Source: Botryllus schlosseri
Taxonomy: Eukaryota; Chordata; Ascidiacea; Stolidobranchia; Styelidae
Length of the DNA: 21,283 nt
Reading direction: 5' to 3'
Assembly (NCBI GenBank): GCA_000444245.1
Contig: ATSW01003060.1
Location: 1-21,283, forward strand
The position numbers and the translations under genes were made by a program. Below the pieces are notes generated by a model. That model was not told the DNA's origin, searched no databases, and saw only the letters and a program-made list of their open reading frames with translations. Below, piece by piece: positions 15,551-21,283 of this stretch (its first letter is position 1; each line of letters starts with the position of its first letter).

Positions 15551-16030
15551 ACGCTGATGTTCGCCAAATTGCTTCAAGCCGTTGCTATCTGTTCATTACG
15601 TCGTGTGTGTTGTTGTGTGCACTATTGTATGTCCTGGACGGATGAAAATATGGAATCCAACGATTATTACGATTATCATTATTATTTGTCCGAACCAGTC
15701 TATCGAATCGTATCCTCTGAAAACGGAACAGAATGATGATTGATAGTGCCCGAGATATCTCATTTTGAGGACAATATAACTTCGAAAATATTTTGCACCA
15801 AATCTTCAGAAACAGTCACGTTTTTCACCGACCGTCAGTTTGATTTGTGAGTGCTCATTTCCGAGAATCGCTGATTATATAGTGACAAAATCTACTGATG
15901 CTATTTTCATGAAAACAAAATCCCCAAATTTCCGTAAATTGCTGTATTGACAGTCGTGGCTAATCTGAGAATCCGTCGTGACGTAAATACATGATTTGGA
16001 CGCAGATAGAAAACTGTTCAGCTTGTTCCG
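15551..16030. other. Intergenic, one small open frame
   Basis: The 67-codon frame 15533-15736 starts inside the preceding repeat and ends in a Tyr/Asp-rich segment. The rest shows nothing I recognise. Confidence 0.35.
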
Positions 16031-16290
16031 TTAGAATTAGCTTTATAAAGCTACGCAGATTTTTCCAAATTATAATAGAATTAGAATTAGGCTACTGAAT
16101 CCGTAAAACTTGGAAATTGAATTCAATTCTGAAATAGAAAGAAACACAACCGAAATTAAGTTCAGTTCAGTTCAATTCGAATTAGACTTAGTGCGGGGAT
16201 TGATTTTAATCCTTTTGTTAAGACGATTGGCCCCAAACCGATCGCGGCCTTTTGACCTCACTAATGATAAAACAAATTGGCCGAATATCA
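16031..16290 (-). repeat. AATTC-rich repeat, first of two same-oriented copies around the 16299 hAT element
   Basis: GAATTAGAATTAGGCTACTG, TTGGAAATTGAATTCAATTC, AAAGAAACACAACCGAAATT, GGCCCCAAACCGATCGCGGC, CCTTTTGACCTCACTAATGA and TTGGCCGAATATCAATC also occur in this order at 17085-17475. Confidence 0.65.
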
Positions 16291-16298
16291 ATCTATAG

Positions 16299-17071
16299 CA
16301 GTGGTCGGAAACCTTTTTCGTCTGAAGAGCCATATTAGACGTATATTTTCCATTTTAACTCCAGAAGAGCCATACATGTCAATCAATTGTTACATCGCAA
16401 TCGAAAATTCGCGACGTCATGGTAGAACAAATTCGAACTCACTACATGGGATTAGTCGTGGGGGCCATATTTTATCTGTAAAAACTGGTAGGCTACTAAA
16501 TCATGCTGTGATAGCGCAATTCATGGTAAATAGCTCAGAATTTATATTAATTGATATTACGCTAATATAACTGTGGCACTGATTCCGAAAATCTAAATAT
16601 TGATCGACTTCTCAATTCGGCGGTAACATAAACATTGCACTACGCCTACATTTTACGGCAGTACTAGAAACCTACTTATAAATGAAGAACGTGCATAGCG
16701 AAGCGTTGTTTGTACTTCGGATTTGAAATTGGAATGTCATTTCCAAGGCAGTTCATTTCTCGGCGTAGATCAAGAAGACGATGTGTATTTGAAAACTAGA
16801 TTTATCATATAGCCGTCCCCATGTCTGCAAATCTCTTTGATCAACCAATGTATGGTGTAATCCAAGCTTACGCAGCGCGCGATTCGAATTCGCGAGGGAT
16901 GTTGGTCGCTGGCGCAACAGCAACTTTATTCTGGCCGTTAAGAAAATTTACCAAGAAGTTACTGTAATATCGCTACAATATTAAGTACAAAATTGAAAAT
17001 ACGTCAAAGAGCCATATGTTATTCCCAAAAGAGCCACATATGACTCGCGAGCCATAGGTTCCCGACCACTG
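16299..17071. mobile_element. Non-autonomous hAT element, 773 bp, with intact target duplication
   Basis: Ends CAGTGGTCGGAAACC and GGTTCCCGACCACTG are inverted with one mismatch in 15. The 8-bp duplication ATCTATAG is perfect (16291-16298 and 17072-17079). Subterminal AAGAGCCATA motifs occur at both ends. No transposase frame; it must have been moved by a related autonomous copy. The perfect duplication argues for a fairly recent insertion. Confidence 0.95.
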
Positions 17072-17084
17072 ATCTATAGGCAAG

Positions 17085-17475
17085 GTTGGGCGATACTAGT
17101 TAATTAGACTAATTAGAATTACAAAAACTTTGAAATTGAATTCATTTCCGATTTAAAAAGAAACACAACAGAAATCAAGTTCAGTTTTTATCACAACAGA
17201 GTTGATTCTCGTAATCACAAGGATGTCAAATGTCTGTACACCATGAACTTGGCTCGTTTCGCACTATACATTTCTCCTGCAGCATTCACTAAAAAAAGAG
17301 AAAATAATTTATAATTAATATTAATTGCTAACGGGAGAAATGTTGTAAAATGACATTATAAAATACGGTGATTCGTTCTAATCCGTTTGTTACGAATTTG
17401 GCCCCAAAGCGATCGCGGCCTTTTGACCTCATTACTAGATGAAATAAATTGGCCGAATATCAATCAATCTTACAG
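17085..17475 (-). repeat. AATTC-rich repeat, second copy beyond the hAT element
   Basis: AATTAGAATTACAAAAACTT, AAAGAAACACAACAGAAATC, ATGTCAAATGTCTGTACACC, GGCCCCAAAGCGATCGCGGC and TTGGCCGAATATCAATCAAT. Longer than the 16031 copy by the middle part (about 17200-17380). Confidence 0.65.
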
Positions 17476-18753
17476 GTATGTAACGAACGCACAATGCAAA
17501 TAAATTAATTATAGTCATATGTGTGACATCAACTGCACAACAAAACAATGTAAATGAAACGGTGTATACCTGTACCACAGACAGGGCGATCTGTCTTCCG
17601 GCCCTTGTAATGCAATTATTCTGGCTTATTTATGCCTCACGAATTTTACTTCCGTCTTAGCATTACCTGCAAAAACATGTTTTGGACCGAATCAACGTTA
17701 TCGTGGATATTTACTCAGGCCGTGAGTCATAAAATATCGAAGGAATGCGAATTAGCAGTTTGGAAAGTGTCATCAACGAGAAACTGCTATGTTTGCTGGG
17801 AAAATCTGCACAGCGCGTTACTATTTAACACTCGTCTCGTTCGTCTGTTTGTATCGATGGCCGTGAAGGTCAAAAGTAGGCTGTAAGGCTGTTGAGTTGA
17901 GCTGTTTAGATACATGCTCTGAAGTTTTCGAAATGCATCATATCGTTTGAATATCGGCTGAATATATCTGGGGTTATCGGAGAAGTTGCTATAGTGACCG
18001 GTCATCGACCGGACTTTATTCAAATTGCGATGCGTCCAAAGCCTGAATTTTTCACTATTACTAAAGGGAACTCAGGCTCTATCCAGCCTCAAATTCTATA
18101 ATAAACATCAATGTACATTAGGGTTGTCCAAAATTTGGAAAATCTCAAAAATACCCCGTGATTGTGTCTCATTCCATAGACTATTGATCAAAAATAACAA
18201 TGAGCCCAAAAGAAGCTCACGGGAAAGCCGTTAAGATTTCGGCCAAAGCATTTTAAAGTAGCTGCCCAAGAATGGGCGTGCCACCGACCATAGAACGGCG
18301 AGAAGACTAGTAATCAAATAACCACGGCTCCTGATTGGCTAATTGGCTATGCTTCAATGATCACCACAGCAACAACTTGCTGATTATGTGCTCAAGGAGT
18401 CTGCTACCGGTGGGGATTCTGAAATCGCGTTGTTGGTAGGTTGGCAGATGATGATTCAAGATTAATTCAGGACATGTTAAGGTACGAAATACATAATGAA
18501 CAATCAACAGCTGCTTCACATACACTTCTACAGCATGACTGCTTTGCTGTGAAGGAAACGGCTGTAGCCTACATGCCGTGTTTTCATCGAGGGAAAGCAA
18601 AGACGCTTATGCAAGTAGTGAACGAATTCCCCGTTTCAGAAGGGATCCATCATCAGTGAATACAAATATAAAGCTTGACCATGACACTATACTTTGTGTG
18701 AGCTTATTGGACTCAAGTTGTAGTATATAGTTGATATTTTGAATGCTCTAGGG
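17476..18753. other. No recognised feature
   Basis: Open frames at 17632-17886 and 18441-18659 (+), and at 17787-18023 and 18361-18600 (-), show no family likeness. At 18120 AGGGTTGTCCAAAATTTGGA resembles MITE ends elsewhere in the window, without a partner. Confidence 0.4.
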
Positions 18754-19690
18754 CAGGGGTCGGCAACCTTTTGCTAGTCGCGGGCCAAATTTCGGGTGTA
18801 CAACTTTTCGGCGGGCCGGAATTTTTTTTAGTACTATATTTTACGCTCACTTCGGTATATTATCCTACATTGCTGCACTCTCAATCATACCAATCAGAAG
18901 ACACATGTATTTACACTTCAACAACACAGAATGAATGTGACAATTGACGCAGCTTGCTTTGTGAAAGGTTTTCAACTTTTGGTAACAAGTCAGATGAAAC
19001 AAGAATCAGACTCTTTTCAAAATGGACGTCCGAAATACATGATCTTAGCTTGCTCTTCGTGAATTTCATTGTTCAAAACTATTGTTCACATGCGTACGTG
19101 CTTCCAAAAATCGATGCAATTTCTTTTGCATTGTTGGTCAAGCTAGGATAAAGGCCAATTTCAAGAACGTACTCTTTGTCAAAGTCATGCAGCGATATGC
19201 TCTTTGTACGGAATTTGTCATTCAATTCAACTGCATCGCATTTCAGAAAGGCCCATTTGAAATTTTCAGGCAATGGTATTGGCGTCCACATTAAACGGAG
19301 TACTGAATAGTCAGAATTCATTTTGTAGAGAAGGAATGTCGGAAAAGTGGATGGATAATGAATATTCAGTAGTTAAATTTCGTATCACAGTTACAAATGT
19401 AGTGTTGGTACTAGAGGTTTTCTCTCCTCCAGTATAGGAAAGTGAGCATAATTTTCTTTGTACTGTTGACATTTTCAGAGTCACAGATTTGTTTTGAATG
19501 CGCCTCAACATCTCATGTATTTAGTTGTTTTCCCCCTGAAGTTGCAAATTCAATTTGTTCAGATGTGACGTTAAATGTACCAGGAAAGCAAGATGAGATA
19601 CCCATTTTCGATTACAAGATTATAAGTCGGCCATATTTGTGTTTTCGAGGAAAGTTGCTATTTCATTTCTCAGTTCATACACTCGTGTAA
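18754..19690 (-). mobile_element. Decayed hAT element: terminal repeat plus 3' part of the transposase
   Basis: The plus strand at 18754 starts CAGGGGTCGGCAACCTTTTG, a typical hAT end. The minus strand 19690-18911 reads RVYELRNEIATFLEN, then FLVHLTSHLNKLNLQLQG, IHEMLRRIQNK, FKWAFLKCDAVELNDKF, LYPSLTNNAKEIASIFGSTY then ACEQ, and MKFTKSKLRS, matching the C-terminal half of animal hAT transposases (the ZBED5/GTF2IRD2-type group), including the hATC dimerisation region. At least four in-frame stops (in ADL*SC, GENN*IHE, two after ACEQ) and one frame change near 19315 show it is dead. The 5' half and the other terminal repeat are absent. Confidence 0.88.
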
Positions 19691-20101
19691 GCATAGCTGC
19701 TCGACTTAATGCGCGAACATGACAGATGTAGGCCTACATGACATCGCCATATTGATTCTCTGCTTCTAGTAATATCTGGTGTAACGGATTCAGTTAATTA
19801 GACAAAAATCATATTAACAGTTTTCACCATTGTGGCCAAAACACTATTCAGGTTTGTTGTCTTAGCACACAATGCCTTCTGGAAAATTAAACTATAGATA
19901 GGCTAACTAACATACGGAGGCTATAGTTATCTATAATTGAACAGTTTGAGATTACGTCATTGCGTCTGAGACGTTGCCAGCGTTTGTGAAGCAAACGAAG
20001 GACACCTTTATTGTCACACCCCATTAGAGTGGTAAACCCTTTAAAAAAAGTATGGAAAACCTTCGGTTGCGAGATACACCCGATTGATAAGCGCTGATCC
20101 A
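19691..20101. other. No recognised feature
   Basis: Nothing that I can support; the missing half of the decayed hAT element was looked for here and not found. Confidence 0.4.
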
Positions 20102-20109
20102 GTCTAGTC

Positions 20110-21198
20110 TAGGGTTGCCATACGTCCGGAATTTCCCGGACATGTCCGGAATTTCACTGAAAAAACTGCGTCCGGGACGAAATTCTAAAATATGCCTAAA
20201 TGTCCGGAATTTCGAAGACTTGAAGTAGGCTCAAAAGTTTTTCCGAAATCGACATTAACAATATTATGTTTAAGCAGATTTATGCTATTCGAAAAGTTTT
20301 ATCGCGCCGCGCGCGAGTTAATGCAACGTATATTGATATTAGTATGGGCACCCTCGCAAAAAATACAATCAAAAATCAATATAAATAACCATCATTTACT
20401 GAAATAAGTCTGATTGTAATCGCAATTATAAGGTAATGGTGTGTTTCTAAAGTTGGTTAAGGCCGATTGGATGCTTTAGTCACAGACAGTGGTTCCAAAT
20501 CTGGGGGTCGTTTGCCTTGATCTGGGGATCGCGAAGATGAGGGACGTAATCAGCTTCCAAAATAGGCTGTGAGTAAGTTTAAGCAAGCTGAATTTTTTTA
20601 GTAATCAGCTGATCAAGTTTTGAGCTGGCCCACGGAACATTTTCAATTGGGAAATGTGGTCACGACCATGAAAGTTTGGAAATCACCAGATGTGCAACCT
20701 TCTGGCGCATTTTATAGTAGCCTAATATATGGAAGAATCAATATTATTGACTGAATTCATTCATAAAATTTAACAACCAGATGCACATAGTAAGTGCCCA
20801 GTAAGTTACATATCTTACCCTATCGTGGGCCCAAGATCAGTGCTTTTTTGGGTGGAAGGGGGCTGAAAAAATGTTGTTTCGGACCTGGTTAAAATATACA
20901 GCCAGATAGCCGCACCGACTTAGTAGTATAGGAAGGCTATCAAACACAATCCCGACATGCCAGACGATTATCTCAGCCCGTGAAGAAGTCTATTGTAGCA
21001 AGCAGCAATCACCAGAGCTCACATTACAGATGGCCCAATTCATGACCTATGTTCCACTCCATTCCTGTACAGTTGATGGGCAATGCTTTGCTAGTGTGAC
21101 GTCATATTGACTGACAATGTGTCATACCCCATTTTAAAATCCGCTAGTGGGCGCTATAGAGTGCCCGGAATTTGCTTCACGCAAATATGGTAACCCTA
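20110..21198. mobile_element. Non-autonomous hAT-type element, 1089 bp, with intact target duplication
   Basis: Ends TAGGGTTGCCATACG and ATATGGTAACCCTA are inverted with few mismatches. The 8-bp duplication GTCTAGTC is perfect (20102-20109 and 21199-21206). Repeated TCCGGAATTTC motifs occur near the left end and CCGGAATTTGC near the right. No transposase frame. A smaller element sits inside at 20487-20689. Confidence 0.88.
20487..20689. mobile_element. hAT-like MITE nested in the 20110 element
   Basis: Left CAGTGGTTCCAAATCTGGGG and right end ...TTTGGAAATCACCAG are loosely inverted (CAGTGGTTCCAAA against TTTGGAAxxCAC..G). No clear 8-bp duplication, so the right border is approximate. Confidence 0.5.
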
Positions 21199-21283
21199 GT
21201 CTAGTCTATCTCCATCTCCTACATCAACCACCTTCGTTTTATGGCGTAACAATAGACTAATACGATGTAGGCTACTATTATAT

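Noticed and set aside
16277-16570. 97-codon plus-strand frame
   Set aside because: Lies across the left end of the hAT element at 16299 and has no transposase features.
19442-19690. 82-codon plus-strand frame with hydrophobic start
   Set aside because: It is antisense to the hAT transposase remnant, which explains the sequence much better.
1-21283. CRISPR arrays, bacterial operons, tRNA or rRNA genes
   Set aside because: Spliced animal genes and transposons account for the organised sequence; no repeat-spacer pattern, and no tRNA or rRNA landmark was noticed by eye.

Overview
The window looks like a piece of an AT-rich animal nuclear genome: spliced genes with GT-AG introns, short introns (down to 73 bp), and many small non-autonomous DNA transposons. 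The protein evidence is metazoan: a raver-family RNA-binding protein and a fibrinogen-related domain. An invertebrate deuterostome, perhaps an ascidian tunicate, is my guess from the divergence of the proteins; nothing in the window proves it.

Main gene. Positions 3656-12457 (+) hold what appears to be the complete coding region of one raver (ribonucleoprotein PTB-binding) gene. I could assemble it as 16 coding exons with consistent splice phases, giving about 733 residues: three N-terminal RRMs (exons 1-7), a long Ser/Gln/Pro-rich disordered linker, and the C-terminal block with PSPEPSPE and [13 protein letters not shown] that marks vertebrate RAVER1. No long uninterrupted reading frame shows this gene, because its exons are all under 300 bp.

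Left flank. On the minus strand at about 948-1939 lies a partial or divergent gene with a fibrinogen C-terminal (FReD) exon (1284-1380), a probable second FReD exon, and a possible secreted N-terminus with a coiled-coil-like segment and a Lys-Pro-Thr repeat. The first part and the Cys/Trp-rich last part of the FReD fold were not found.

Raver introns. These are packed with repeats: a 404-bp hAT-like MITE and a 31-bp perfect hairpin in intron 1, diverged copies of one repeat in opposite orientation in introns 5 and 9, a palindromic foldback family in introns 3, 10, 11 and 13, an AATTC-rich interspersed family in introns 3, 12, 13 and 15, and a GACTCGAGTC-rich repeat in intron 14.

Right flank (12458-21283). 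I recognise no host protein gene here. It holds a degenerate tandem repeat just past the raver stop, a 504-bp MITE with 15-bp inverted ends, two hAT-type non-autonomous elements with intact 8-bp target duplications (16299-17071 and 20110-21198, the latter with a smaller hAT-like MITE nested inside), and a decayed hAT transposase 3' part (18754-19690, minus strand). The window is thus one conserved RNA-processing gene inside a region heavily colonised by hAT-type and foldback DNA elements.
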